Assembly: GCA_016715965.1 (NCBI GenBank)
Contig: JADJXG010000001.1
Coordinates: forward strand, 1,865,501-1,929,500
DNA length: 64,000 nucleotides
Source of the DNA: Saprospiraceae bacterium
GTDB taxonomy: Bacteria > Bacteroidota > Bacteroidia > Chitinophagales > Saprospiraceae
Direction of reading: 5' to 3'
The first letter of the stretch is position 1. Every line of letters starts with the position of its first letter. Positions 25,487 to 35,063 of this stretch are shown here, piece by piece. Made by a program: the position numbers and the translations under genes. The notes beneath the pieces were generated by a model that saw only the letters and a program-made list of their open reading frames with translations, did not search any database and was not told where the DNA came from.

Positions 25487-27589
25487 TTATCGGTCCCTGA
25501 TGTCAGAAAGCACCTTTATAGACTCTGCAATATAAATGTCTTTTTTAATGTAATTGAGAAAATCCTCATTCCTGGTAGTTCGGGATGTATCGGATTGAAT
25601 ATAGGTCAAATCAGCTTGCAGGTTTTCAGTTTTTAAAGATTCGATGGGTTTTCTGACCTCATCATCGTATATTTTTGAAGTGGATTTTCTGACTTCCATT
25701 TCTTTTTTAAACTGGGCAAAATCCAATAAATATTTCGTTTTGTCTCTAAGCTCTTTTAACAGTTTTGCTTGCTGGTCTGCCTTTTGAAATTCTATTTGTT
25801 TTAAAACCCTTTCCTTGCTCTTTTTTTTGATTTCGTCAAGATTTGATATGACAAAGGTATTTTGATAAGAATCCAAACTCTTGATGACATCGTAAGGCAT
25901 GGAGTTGTCGTATTCCTTTTCGCCAGTTTCCACATAGGAATACAATTCAGGAAGAACAATATCTGGCTCGACTCCCTTCAATTGAACAGACCCACCGTTC
26001 ACGCGATAATATTTCTGGATGGTGATTTTCATTTCACCCAGAGGTTTGTACTCATCATTACCTGGAATTCTGTCCAAATTAATAAATCGCTGTACAGTAC
26101 CTTTTCCAAAGGTGGAGCCATTGCCAATGATGACTGCTCTTTTATAATCTTGCAAACAGGCCGCAAGAATCTCAGAAGCGGATGCAGAATAACCATTGAC
26201 CAAAACCACCATTGGACCTTCAAATTCTACACCCGGGTCGGTGTCCTGGTATGGACTTACGCGATCCTTATCCTTTACCTGGACGACAGGTCCTTTTTCA
26301 AAAAACAGTCCGGCCATTTCCACGACTTCCTGCAAAGAGCCGCCTCCGTTGTTGCGAAGATCAAAAATAAGACTTTGGACACCTTCTGCTTTTAATTTCC
26401 TGATTTCCTTTTGAACATCTCTGGCACAACTGGCTCCATTTGGATTTTCAAAATCTGCATAAAATCTCGGCAAATTCAAATAACCGACGGTCCCTTCTAT
26501 TTGATCGTATTTTAAGAGAGCAGACCTGGCAAATCCCTCGTCCATCATCACTTCATCTCTAAGAATCGTAATCTCTTTGATGAGACCATCTTTTTTCTTT
26601 ACTTTCAGTGTGACTTCTGTACCTTTTTTACCCCGTATCATTTTAACCACCTCATCAATCAACATTCCTTTGATGTCCACCATCTCCTTATCCTTTTGTT
26701 GAACACCCATTATGATATCATTGGTTTCAAGTTCTTTTTGTTTCCAGGCAGGACCACCCGGCACGATCGAACTGACCTTGGTGTATTCTTTTTCGGTCTG
26801 AAGTCTGGCACCAATTCCTTCCAGTTTTCCGGACATATTGATGTTAAAATCTTCCTTATCCTTTGGATTTAGAAAATCAGTGTGAGGATCATAAATATGA
26901 ATCAGGGTATTGACGTAAATCTCAAATCGATCGGCCCTTGTCAGTTGGTTCATCCTTTTAAACCAATTGGCCATGCTCTCTTTGATGTCGTTTTTGATCC
27001 CAAGCACAACAGAATCCTGGGGCCTTTCTTCTTTTTTACCTTCTTCCGGATACATCGCATCATAGTACCTGGACAAAAAATCGTATTGCAGGGTTTTTTG
27101 CCAGAATTCTCTCAACTCACGGTCGTTGGAAGCCCAATCCCTTTTGTCGGCATCCATTTCAATTTCTCCTGAAGCATCCAATTTGAATTTCGAATCCAAT
27201 ATTTCAATGTAATACTTCTCAACTTTCTTGATGGCATTTTGCAGCAATTCGACGGATTTGTCAAACATCTCTAAATTGCCTTCGCGAAAGTGATCATCCA
27301 TAAGTGATTTGTACTTTTCCAATTTTTGGAGATCTTCTTTGGTCAAAAACCTCTTCCCTGAATCCATATTTTTGAGGTATTGCTCATAGGCCTTTGCGCT
27401 AAAGGAATCATCAATGACAGGTGGCTGGTAATGATAAGCCTGACTTTGTTTGTAAATTAGTTGCAGGAGCAATTGCTCCTTGGAGCCCGGCGGGTGAGAT
27501 GGGCGGCATTGGGTGGTAAAATAAAACAGGCCCATCAAAATGGGCACAACAAAAAACCATGTTTTTTTCGAATTCATCACTTTTTTCAT
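25487..27589 (-). CDS. prc: carboxy-terminal processing (tail-specific) protease, S41
   Basis: 700 residues. The N-terminus has a membrane or lipoprotein-type signal (FFVVPILMGLFYFTTQC, possible lipobox Cys at about 28). A long N-terminal helical region precedes a PDZ domain at about 250-330 (IGARLQTEKEYTKVSSIVPGGPAWKQ). The S41 core has FDLRNNGGGSLQEVV, the nucleophile Ser in GYSASASEIL and the catalytic Lys in STFGKGTVQ. A C-terminal DUF3340-like helical region follows. It cleaves periplasmic proteins at non-polar C-termini. It has its own terminator and is followed by lon. Confidence 0.92.
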   Translation of the reverse strand: MKKVMNSKKTWFFVVPILMGLFYFTTQCRPSHPPGSKEQLLLQLIYKQSQAYHYQPPVIDDSFSAKAYEQYLKNMDSGKRFLTKEDLQKLEKYKSLMDDHFREGNLEMFDKSVELLQNAIKKVEKYYIEILDSKFKLDASGEIEMDADKRDWASNDRELREFWQKTLQYDFLSRYYDAMYPEEGKKEERPQDSVVLGIKNDIKESMANWFKRMNQLTRADRFEIYVNTLIHIYDPHTDFLNPKDKEDFNINMSGKLEGIGARLQTEKEYTKVSSIVPGGPAWKQKELETNDIIMGVQQKDKEMVDIKGMLIDEVVKMIRGKKGTEVTLKVKKKDGLIKEITILRDEVMMDEGFARSALLKYDQIEGTVGYLNLPRFYADFENPNGASCARDVQKEIRKLKAEGVQSLIFDLRNNGGGSLQEVVEMAGLFFEKGPVVQVKDKDRVSPYQDTDPGVEFEGPMVVLVNGYSASASEILAACLQDYKRAVIIGNGSTFGKGTVQRFINLDRIPGNDEYKPLGEMKITIQKYYRVNGGSVQLKGVEPDIVLPELYSYVETGEKEYDNSMPYDVIKSLDSYQNTFVISNLDEIKKKSKERVLKQIEFQKADQQAKLLKELRDKTKYLLDFAQFKKEMEVRKSTSKIYDDEVRKPIESLKTENLQADLTYIQSDTSRTTRNEDFLNYIKKDIYIAESIKVLSDIRDR

Positions 27590-27851
27590 TTTCTATGTGT
27601 ATTCCCAAGAACAATTAAAGGTCTGCGACCATTACAATTTTTATCTGCTTTTTGATAAATTTAACTATAAAGGCACAGCTTTCTTAAAGGTTGAGAAGCA
27701 AGGGCAAAATTAATGCGTATTTTTGAACTACGAAGGATTTCGTAATAAAAAACATACCAATTTAGACAAAATCCATTTGTACAAGGATAAAACCAACGAT
27801 TTTAATTATCAAACGGGCCAATCTGTTGTTGGTATTTCATCCTTGGTTGAT
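27590..27851. other. divergent intergenic region, tail-specific protease / aroE
   Basis: A TATTTTTG at 27718-27725 matches a -7 box for aroE. No TTG stands at canonical distance. An in-frame ATG-like start at 27723 overlaps this box, which argues for the downstream aroE start. Nothing else was seen. Confidence 0.35.
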
Positions 27852-28595
27852 ATGTTGAAATACGGTTTGGTTGGAAAAAGTCTAAAACATTCATTTTCAA
27901 AGAAATATTTTGAAAGTAAATGGTCAAAGGAGCAAAATTTGGACAAATCCTACCATCTGTTTGAGATTGAGAAAGAAGAGTTGCTGGAGGAATTTTTATG
28001 GAGACAGTCAGATTTGCAGGGATTTAATGTGACCATACCTTATAAAGAAGCCATTCTTACCTTGTTGGATCAATTGGACCCTGTTGCAAGAGATATTGGT
28101 GCGGTCAATTGCGTTTGTCGTCAGGATCAGCATTGGGTGGGCTATAATACAGATGGACCTGCATTTAAGGAAAGTCTTGAAGCTAAAATAATGGATAGAA
28201 AACCTACACAAGCGCTTGTATTGGGATCAGGAGGAGCATCCAAAGCAGTCTGTTGGGCATTGAGACAACTCGCTGTTCCAGCACTTTTGGTTTCACGAAC
28301 CACCAGGATCAATTATTCCTTTATCCGACAAAATTGGTCTTCTGATTTTCAGCTGATTGTGAATACCACGCCCCTTGGCATGTTTCCGGCCACACATTCC
28401 TTTCCGGATATTCCATATCATCGTTTGAATCAGCAATGTTATGTTTATGATCTGGTGTACAACCCCTCCAAATCAATTTTTCTTGAAAAGGCCGAGGCCA
28501 TGGGTGCCTTTATCCAGAACGGATACGAAATGCTTTGCATTCAGGCAGAGCTAAGCGAGAAGATTTGGAATCAATTTCAAAAAGAACAACCATAA
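27852..28595 (+). CDS. aroE: shikimate dehydrogenase
   Basis: 247 residues from the ATG at 27852 (MLKYGLVGKSLKHSFS), the family's normal N-terminus. The frame is open for 43 codons upstream, but that extension is unlike the family and overlaps a -7 element. It reduces 3-dehydroshikimate to shikimate with NADPH. Motifs are the substrate serines in SLKHSFS, the catalytic Lys in NVTIPYKE, the Asp of YNTDGPAF, and the nucleotide loop LGSGGASKAV. The sirtuin gene starts 1 bp after its stop. Confidence 0.93.
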   Translation: MLKYGLVGKSLKHSFSKKYFESKWSKEQNLDKSYHLFEIEKEELLEEFLWRQSDLQGFNVTIPYKEAILTLLDQLDPVARDIGAVNCVCRQDQHWVGYNTDGPAFKESLEAKIMDRKPTQALVLGSGGASKAVCWALRQLAVPALLVSRTTRINYSFIRQNWSSDFQLIVNTTPLGMFPATHSFPDIPYHRLNQQCYVYDLVYNPSKSIFLEKAEAMGAFIQNGYEMLCIQAELSEKIWNQFQKEQP

Positions 28596-28596
28596 A

Positions 28597-29292
28597 ATGA
28601 AGAAACCCAGATTGGTGATATTGACCGGAGCCGGCATGAGTGCTGAAAGTGGAATTAAGACCTTCAGAGATGCGGATGGATTGTGGGAAGGTCACGATGT
28701 CATGGAGGTGGCTTCGCCACAGGGATGGCACAGAAATCCCGAGTTGGTGCTTGATTTTTACAACCAAAGGAGGAGACAGCTGCTCCTGGCAGAACCAAAT
28801 TCAGCGCACAAGGGATTGGTGACACTGGAATCAAGTCATGAGGTTCAAATTATCACACAAAATGTAGATGATTTGCATGAGCGCGCAGGAAGTCAGCATG
28901 TTTTGCACCTGCATGGAGAGTTGTTAAAGGTGAGGAGTACTCTTTACCCCCATTTGGTGTATGATTGGTCGGGAGACCTTGTTCTCGGAGATGTTTGTGA
29001 AAGGGGAGCTCAGCTGAGACCGCATATTGTTTGGTTTGGGGAAAATGTACCCTTGCTGGAAAAAGCAGCAGAGCTCTGTGCGGCTGCGGATGTTTTGGTG
29101 ATTATAGGGAGCTCTCTTCAAGTTTATCCGGCAGCCGGCCTGATGTCCTATGCAGATCCAGGGATTCCGGTGTATTACATTGATAAAAACCCTGCAGTAA
29201 ACTTTGAACTAAGGAGAATGGCCCATTTGAAAATTTGGAATCTTTTGGCGACCGAAGGAGTGGAACAATTAATATCAGATTTGACCCCTTAA
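28597..29292 (+). CDS. cobB: NAD-dependent protein deacylase (sirtuin) lacking Zn cysteines
   Basis: 231 residues. The NAD site is TGAGMSAESGIKTFR, TQNVDDLHERAGS precedes the catalytic His in LHLHGEL, and IVWFGENVP and GSSLQVYPAAGL follow. Tyr and Arg in FYNQRRRQ fit the class III (desuccinylase-like) pattern. The small domain normally holds four Zn cysteines. Here the segment RSTLYPHLVYDWSGDLVLGDVC shows one Cys at most, so the Zn ribbon is absent. I believe this occurs in other Bacteroidota sirtuins. It removes acyl groups from lysine in the cytoplasm and is coupled to aroE. Confidence 0.9.
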   Translation: MKKPRLVILTGAGMSAESGIKTFRDADGLWEGHDVMEVASPQGWHRNPELVLDFYNQRRRQLLLAEPNSAHKGLVTLESSHEVQIITQNVDDLHERAGSQHVLHLHGELLKVRSTLYPHLVYDWSGDLVLGDVCERGAQLRPHIVWFGENVPLLEKAAELCAAADVLVIIGSSLQVYPAAGLMSYADPGIPVYYIDKNPAVNFELRRMAHLKIWNLLATEGVEQLISDLTP

Positions 29293-29430
29293 ATTTTGTG
29301 GATATGAATTCTAATAACTGAAACAAACCCCATTAATATTTACATCCATCCATATGAATTATCACATAGTTCCATTAACTTCGCATCTCTATAAACCCTT
29401 TCATTTTCAATTAATCATTTTACCTATATC

Positions 29431-29772
29431 ATGAGCAACATTAAATTATTTGAAAGTAAACAAGTTCGAACTCACTGGGATGAAAAACGGAAACATGGCT
29501 TTTTTTAGTGATAGATGTTGTAGAAATATTAACGGATAGTTCAAATCCAAGAGATTATTGGTTTAAAATGAAAAAGAGAGTTAAAACCGAAGATGGGCTT
29601 GAACTGTCGACAATATGTCGACGGTTGAAAATGAAAGCATCTGACGGAAAATTAAGGGAAACAGATGTTGCAGACAATCAATCATTGCTTCGAATTATTC
29701 AATCAATTCCTTCACCAAAGGCAGAGCCATTTAAACAATGACTAGCTAAAGTTGGATATGAAAGAATGTAAT
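29431..29772 (+). pseudogene. broken BRO-N-type antirepressor-like gene
   Basis: The sequence starts MSNIKLFESKQVRTHWDEKR at 29431, typical of BRO-family (phage antirepressor-like) proteins of Bacteria. It hits a stop at 29506-29508 after a frame slip in the region that should read WYFSVIDVV. It resumes in another frame from 29508 (VIDVVEILTDSSNPRDYWFKMKKR ... SLLRIIQSIPSP), then stops at TGA 29739-29741, where the family has Trp (PFKQW). A short LAKVGYERM piece follows, and the C-terminal domain is missing. There are at least one frameshift, one nonsense change and one truncation, so it is not functional. Confidence 0.75.
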
Positions 29773-29829
29773 CACCAATGAAAACTTTCTACCTCCATCC
29801 AATAAAATAAAAAAAACAGATCAATAAAA

Positions 29830-31359
29830 ATGGAACTCATTTACATAATACTCGCCATTCTGGTAATTCTTATCATCATAAATATCCTGCTTTCTTACAA
29901 TGCTGGTAAAAAGCAAACTGGTACCGAATTAGCCGAACTTAAGTCTTCTATCCAAACCCTTACAACAAATCTGAAGGACACCGAAAAAAATTTAAAAGAT
30001 GAGTTTGTCATCAACCGTAAAGAAAGTGCAGAAACAGCAACAGGTTTAAGAACAGAAATTGGCAATCAGCTGAATAAATTCACACAAACATTTTCAGACC
30101 AACTTGGTAACCTTACCAAATCCAACGAAGAAAAGTTAGAAGCCATCCGCAAAACCTTTGAAGAAAAATTGGTGGACTTTCAGAAAAGCATTGAAACAAA
30201 TAACAAAGAGAGCAGAACAGAACTCAAAAATAATTTGGAGGCATTTAAGAAGGAACTAAACGACGCTTTGCAAGATTACAAGGAGAGAATGAGAGAGCAG
30301 TTCTCAGATTTTACAAAAAATCAAAATGTCCAGAATTTGGCCAATAGTGAGAAGATTGCAGATTTAAAAAATTCACTCGAGAATTCCGTCAAAACCATGC
30401 AGGAAGGCAACGAGAAGAAGTTGGAAGAAATGAGAAAAACAGTGGATGAAAAACTCAACGAAACTTTGGAAAAACGCCTTGGTGAATCTTTTAAACAAGT
30501 CAGCGACCGATTGGAAGCAGTCCACAAAGGATTGGGTGAAATGCAAACCCTGGCGGTCAGTGTGGGGGATTTGAAAAAGGTCATGAGCAATGTAAAATCA
30601 AGAGGTGTTTTGGGCGAATATCAGTTGCAAAACATCATCGAAGATTTGCTGACCAACGAGCAATACGAAAAGAATGTAAAAACCAAAGTGGGTAGCGGTG
30701 CAGTGGTAGAGTTTGCCATAAAAATGCCCCACGGCAACAATTTAGAAAAAACACTTTGGCTTCCCATTGATTCCAAATTTCCAAAAGAAGATTATGAAGC
30801 ACTTGTGGATGCTTACGAAAAAGGGGATCTGGAAAAAATTGATGAATACCGAAAAGCATTTATCAACGGAATCAAGAAAAACGCGAAGGACATCAAGGAA
30901 AAATACATAGACCCACCCAATACCACAGAATATGGCATTATGTTTTTGCCCTACGAAAGTTTGTTTGGTGAAGTATTGAGGGTTCCCGGACTTTTTGAAC
31001 AATTGCAAAAAGATTATAAAATCACCATCACCGGTCCAACAACCTTGAGCGCATTGCTGAATAGTTTGCAAATGGGATTTAGAACATTGGCCATCGAAAA
31101 ACGAAGCAGTGAGGTATGGGATTTATTGGGCGCTGTAAAGACAGAGTTTGGACAATTTGGTACCATCCTTGAAAAAACCAAGAAAAAACTGGACGAGGCA
31201 TCAAATGTCATAGACTCAGCTGGTGTCAGAACAAGGGCCATAGAAAGAAAGCTGCGCAATGTACAGGAATTGCCCGGTAATGAAACAAAACTGATCTTGG
31301 ATAATTACAGTGACGAAGAGAGAATCAATTCATCTTTACAAAATTTGGAAGACCAGTAA
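29830..31359 (+). CDS. rmuC: DNA recombination protein RmuC homolog
   Basis: 509 residues. One N-terminal membrane helix (about 2-22, IYIILAILVILIIINILL) is followed by a long coiled coil to about 235. The RmuC nuclease-like domain spans about 255-450 (RGVLGEYQLQNIIEDLLT, LWLPIDSKFPKEDYEAL, TEYGIMFLPYESLFGEV, PTTLSALLNSLQMGFRTLAI). RmuC limits short-repeat recombination, and related proteins act in anti-phage defence. It lies 58 bp after the broken antirepressor-like gene, so it may once have been part of an accessory locus. It is intact here. Confidence 0.9.
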   Translation: MELIYIILAILVILIIINILLSYNAGKKQTGTELAELKSSIQTLTTNLKDTEKNLKDEFVINRKESAETATGLRTEIGNQLNKFTQTFSDQLGNLTKSNEEKLEAIRKTFEEKLVDFQKSIETNNKESRTELKNNLEAFKKELNDALQDYKERMREQFSDFTKNQNVQNLANSEKIADLKNSLENSVKTMQEGNEKKLEEMRKTVDEKLNETLEKRLGESFKQVSDRLEAVHKGLGEMQTLAVSVGDLKKVMSNVKSRGVLGEYQLQNIIEDLLTNEQYEKNVKTKVGSGAVVEFAIKMPHGNNLEKTLWLPIDSKFPKEDYEALVDAYEKGDLEKIDEYRKAFINGIKKNAKDIKEKYIDPPNTTEYGIMFLPYESLFGEVLRVPGLFEQLQKDYKITITGPTTLSALLNSLQMGFRTLAIEKRSSEVWDLLGAVKTEFGQFGTILEKTKKKLDEASNVIDSAGVRTRAIERKLRNVQELPGNETKLILDNYSDEERINSSLQNLEDQ

Positions 31360-31413
31360 GCAACAATAAATGGATCTATGGGATCTTGGCATATAGTAAA
31401 GAAGAGTTCCTTT

Positions 31414-31445
31414 TTGTAAGGCTCAAAAAAAAATGATTAAATTTG
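31414..31445 (+). promoter_or_regulatory. promoter of the T9SS beta-helix gene, nearly leaderless
   Basis: TTG at 31414-31416, 21 nt and TAAATTTG at 31438-31445 match the consensus. The expected start is at or just before the ATG at 31452, so the mRNA has almost no leader. The TTG start at 31443 lies inside the -7 box and is unlikely. Confidence 0.5.
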
Positions 31446-31451
31446 TCCTCC

Positions 31452-33227
31452 ATGAAAAAATCTATCTTGTTCCTGGCATTCTGGATCTCTTTCTCTTATA
31501 AGGCAGATTGCATCCACTATTATATTTCATCGAGTCTCGGAAACGATGGCTGGTCTGGTCGTTTGCCAGTACCCAATGCATCCCGGACCGACGGCCCTAA
31601 AAGCAGCGTACAGGCGTTTCAACAATTGATCAATAATACTGCGGGAGCCGGTGACAGCGTATGGTTGAGAAAGGGTGATTCCTGGACCTCCACCAGCGGA
31701 TTTGTGACCAATCATGCGCATGGCAACCCACAGGTTAATTTGTTTATTGGAGCTTACGGAACGGGCAATTTGCCCATCCTCTATTTTGATGGACAGGGTA
31801 ATGTATTCACCATCCGGGGATTTGACGATCAGCCAAGTTCCTATCTGCACATCAAAGATCTCGAAATCAATACCAGAGCCACCAACAACCGTCCTACTGG
31901 AATATGGGTAGGTGAAGGCTGGTATCCCAACAAACCTCATCATATCATTCTGGATGGTTTGCATGTCAAAAATTGCAGCAACGGCATGATCTTATACGAC
32001 CGCGACATCATTGTGCAAAATTGCGTACTCAGCAATAACGGCAATAACAACACAGGTCAGGGTATTTTTTGCTCTGCGAGAAATGTCGTCTTTCGCAACA
32101 ATGTCCTGGACAATAACGGAAGCGGTAGCGTATTTGTGCACAGCATGTATATCAGTCAGACGGACAGCATCACCATTGAGGGCAACGAAATTAAGAATGC
32201 CGATGATGGACTCAAACTCAGAACAACCAACCATCTGATCGTGAGAAATAATATCATCCACGACACACGCATCCATACCATCCATTTGGGTGGTGATGAA
32301 GCTGGTGGGTTGCGCAACGCCATTATTGAAGGCAATTGGGTCTATAATGCACCTCAGGGATTGCGGATTGCTTCTGAGTCAGGAAACCAAACCCAGCTTA
32401 CGGAAAATGTCATCGTAAGAAATAATATTTTTCCTGCCATGATCCACATCTCAAACAATGGTCCGGTAAAAGATATTTTTATTTACAATAATCTGCTGCA
32501 CTCGGGTGGCAGCCTTCCCACTTTATTTTTATGCCAGGCTGTAAACCCAATCAATTTGCAAGTGCGAAATAATATTTTTTACAAAACGACAGCGAGCAAT
32601 AATCACTCCCTGCTCCTGTTTAATTCTGCCAGCGGATTCAACGGCATCGCATTGGATCACAATCTTTACCATTTTCCTGTCGGAAGCGAAAACATTATTA
32701 CCTTGGGAAATACCTCTTTCAAAACACTAAGTCATTTCAAAAACCAGTACCCCAATATGGAAATACACGGCCAGCAGGGCGATCCGCATTTTGTAAATCC
32801 CGGAACTGATTTTCGGCCAAGCCCCACCAGTTTGCTGGCGATCGATCGCGGAGCAGATCTGTCGGGTCTGGTGGATTTTGACTTTGATCAAAGACAAAGA
32901 CCCTTGGACGGTGATGGAATTGGCGGAACGGCCTGGGATATAGGTCCCTATGAATTTTGTTGTGTTTCTTCTTCCGATCAAGGTTCAGAATCAGATGCAG
33001 CAGTTTGGATTGCTCCCAATCCGGTGCAAGACAGACTCCAGGTATTTCATCCGGGAAATTCCCTTCAAAAAATCATCATCTGCAATATGGTAGGACAGGA
33101 GTTAATCTCATTTGATGCTGAGGATGAGTTGACTGAAATAAATGTGAAAGATCTTCCATCTGGTTTTTATTTGTTGTATCACTTATCAGATCATAAGAGG
33201 ATTGGAAGAATTGGTTTTGTGAAATAG
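31452..33227 (+). CDS. T9SS-secreted right-handed beta-helix protein
   Basis: 591 residues from the ATG at 31452. The signal peptide is MKKSILFLAFWISFSYKADC. The central part, about 80-460, is a right-handed parallel beta-helix of Asn-rich coils (VIVRNNIIHDTRIHTIHLGG, NAIIEGNWVYNA), seen in pectate-lyase-like and other polysaccharide-active proteins. A DFDFDQRQRPLDGDGIGGTAWDIGPYEF block follows, typical of such proteins in Bacteroidota. The last 80 residues are a type A T9SS domain (IAPNPVQDRLQVF ... LPSGFYLLYHL). The substrate is unknown. It is monocistronic. Confidence 0.88.
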   Translation: MKKSILFLAFWISFSYKADCIHYYISSSLGNDGWSGRLPVPNASRTDGPKSSVQAFQQLINNTAGAGDSVWLRKGDSWTSTSGFVTNHAHGNPQVNLFIGAYGTGNLPILYFDGQGNVFTIRGFDDQPSSYLHIKDLEINTRATNNRPTGIWVGEGWYPNKPHHIILDGLHVKNCSNGMILYDRDIIVQNCVLSNNGNNNTGQGIFCSARNVVFRNNVLDNNGSGSVFVHSMYISQTDSITIEGNEIKNADDGLKLRTTNHLIVRNNIIHDTRIHTIHLGGDEAGGLRNAIIEGNWVYNAPQGLRIASESGNQTQLTENVIVRNNIFPAMIHISNNGPVKDIFIYNNLLHSGGSLPTLFLCQAVNPINLQVRNNIFYKTTASNNHSLLLFNSASGFNGIALDHNLYHFPVGSENIITLGNTSFKTLSHFKNQYPNMEIHGQQGDPHFVNPGTDFRPSPTSLLAIDRGADLSGLVDFDFDQRQRPLDGDGIGGTAWDIGPYEFCCVSSSDQGSESDAAVWIAPNPVQDRLQVFHPGNSLQKIIICNMVGQELISFDAEDELTEINVKDLPSGFYLLYHLSDHKRIGRIGFVK

Positions 33228-33277
33228 AAGAAGGTGAATGATGAGTTTTGTGTTTAAATAATTTAACACCTCCTCGT

Positions 33278-34450
33278 CTATTCTCCTGTTAAAATCTTCT
33301 TCTCCGGTTTCACCATCACTCCGCGCTTAAGCGCTTCATAACCCCAGCGATGACGGATGTGGTCGATTTGTCGCATCAGGGAGATTTGTTCGCCGGTATC
33401 TTCAAAGAGATCCAGCTGGGGGCTGCCATAGATCAGGCCGCTGAATTTGACGCCGATGAGGCGGATGAGTTGACGGCGCTCGTAGACTTTTTCGAAAAGC
33501 TGCCAGACCATTGGCCAGAGTTGCCGATCGAGAGAGGTATAAGATATTTTTTGTTGACGGGTGAAGGTGTTGAAGTCGGCATAGCGGATTTTGACGGTGA
33601 CCACGGAGCAGAGTTTGCCGCTGTCGCGAAGCTCGAAAGCGAGTTTTTCAGTCATGTCGAGGAGCATGGTGCGGATGCGACCCAGATCCAGGGTATCCTG
33701 TTCGAAGGTGCGCTCTTTGGAGATTGATTTGGCTTCATGGTAAGGGATGACAGGACGGCTGTCGATCGCGTTGGCGTGCATCCACAGACTGCGGCCATTC
33801 TCTCCAAACTGTCGCTCCAGCAATTTGATGGGTATTTCGCTGAGCAGCTGAATGGTGCGCACCCCCATAAAGCTGAGCTTCTTGTAAGTCTCCTTGCCCA
33901 AACCGGGGATCTTGGCGGTGGACAGGGGGGCGATAAACCCCTTTTCCGTACCGGCGGGGACCTCACGGGTGCCATTGGGCTTGGCTTCTCCGGTGCCTAT
34001 CTTGGACACCAGTTTGTTGACCGAAAGCCCAAAGGAGATGGGCAGTCCACTCTCGCGGGTGATCTTCTGCCTTAGTTCAGCAGACCACTTCATACAGCCA
34101 AAGTAACGGTCCATGCCGCTGAGGTCCAGATAAAACTCATCGATGGAGGCCTTCTCAAACACAGGGGCTTCGCTTTCGATGATCTCTGTGACCAGGCCCG
34201 AATAATGGCTGTAGCTGTCCATATCGCCCCTGAGTACCAGGGCCTGGGGACAGAGCCTCAGGGCCATTTTCATGGGCATGGCGGAGTGCACCCCAAAGGC
34301 ACGGGCCTCATAGCTGCAGGCCGCCACCACCCCGCGGTTGCTCGTCCCGCCTACAATGAGGGGTTTTCCCCGCAAAGCGCTGTTTTTCAAACACTCTACA
34401 GATACAAAGAAGGAATCCAGATCCAGATGAAGTATTGCCCTGTCGTACAT
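33278..34450 (-). CDS. dinB: DNA polymerase IV (Y family)
   Basis: 390 residues. It is an error-prone translesion polymerase. The catalytic acidic residues are D10 (HLDLDSFF) and D104-E105 (SIDEFYLDL). ACSYEARAFGV is the fingers motif, and the thumb HhH is AKIPGLGKETYKKL. The little-finger domain ends near 345. There is no beta-clamp QLxLF at the very end, but PQLDLF at about 350 is a likely clamp-binding motif. The gene is much richer in G+C than its neighbours, with GC-ending codons, which suggests recent acquisition. Confidence 0.94.
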   Translation of the reverse strand: MYDRAILHLDLDSFFVSVECLKNSALRGKPLIVGGTSNRGVVAACSYEARAFGVHSAMPMKMALRLCPQALVLRGDMDSYSHYSGLVTEIIESEAPVFEKASIDEFYLDLSGMDRYFGCMKWSAELRQKITRESGLPISFGLSVNKLVSKIGTGEAKPNGTREVPAGTEKGFIAPLSTAKIPGLGKETYKKLSFMGVRTIQLLSEIPIKLLERQFGENGRSLWMHANAIDSRPVIPYHEAKSISKERTFEQDTLDLGRIRTMLLDMTEKLAFELRDSGKLCSVVTVKIRYADFNTFTRQQKISYTSLDRQLWPMVWQLFEKVYERRQLIRLIGVKFSGLIYGSPQLDLFEDTGEQISLMRQIDHIRHRWGYEALKRGVMVKPEKKILTGE

Positions 34451-35063
34451 GCTGTTTTCTTAAAAAAGGCAAGCCATGGCAAAGGTAATAATTAATCGGC
34501 ATAGATGGACGAATATATCGACATAATATCTCCCATGCTCGTCCGGCTTGCATTTATGCTCCTACTCATAGAGTGAGGGGGTTCCCTGATTCGCGGTTCT
34601 GATGCATAGAGCGGATAATGGCTAAAAAGAAGATGGCTTGATTTATCGGAAAATTAAAAGTTGCGATTTCGATTTGAACACAGCATAAAATTCACAATGA
34701 ATGGACTGATTGAAGAACAGGACAACACAAACCATTAGAAAGCTTAAAATCTCAAAATTTAGGAGATCAGATGAGTGAGACAGAATGGATTGATACTGCT
34801 TTGGCTGCACTTTCAACCCGCCGGATTGCGGAACGAGAGAAGGAAAATGGGTAAAGCAAAAATGCAAAAGTCAGCAAAAAACTGCACGAAAAGAAATGGA
34901 GTCAAACAACCGGGAAAGCCGCAATCCCGGGCGATCACTTTTTACTAATTCTCAGGAGGAAAAAATGTCTTTTAAAAAGGAATTCATAAAATAGAAACGA
35001 TTACCATAGATATGCAATGATTGGGCCTACTTGAGTATAACACAATAAAGAAATCTAGAACGC
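34451..35063. other. intergenic region with a possible decayed small gene
   Basis: This 613-bp region holds no firm gene. One plus-strand frame from an ATG at 34771 reads 27 codons (MSETEWIDTALAALSTRR), stops at TAA 34852-34854, then continues in the same frame for 44 more codons (KKLHEKKWSQTTGKAAIPGD) to 34989. That could be a small gene broken by a nonsense change. I do not recognise the family. CCGGGA/TCCCGG arms at 34910-34930 make a short hairpin inside it. Confidence 0.3.

Noticed and set aside
33350..34106. Long plus-strand frames opposite dinB
   Set aside because: They are shadows of the GC-rich dinB gene, which has all catalytic motifs on the minus strand.
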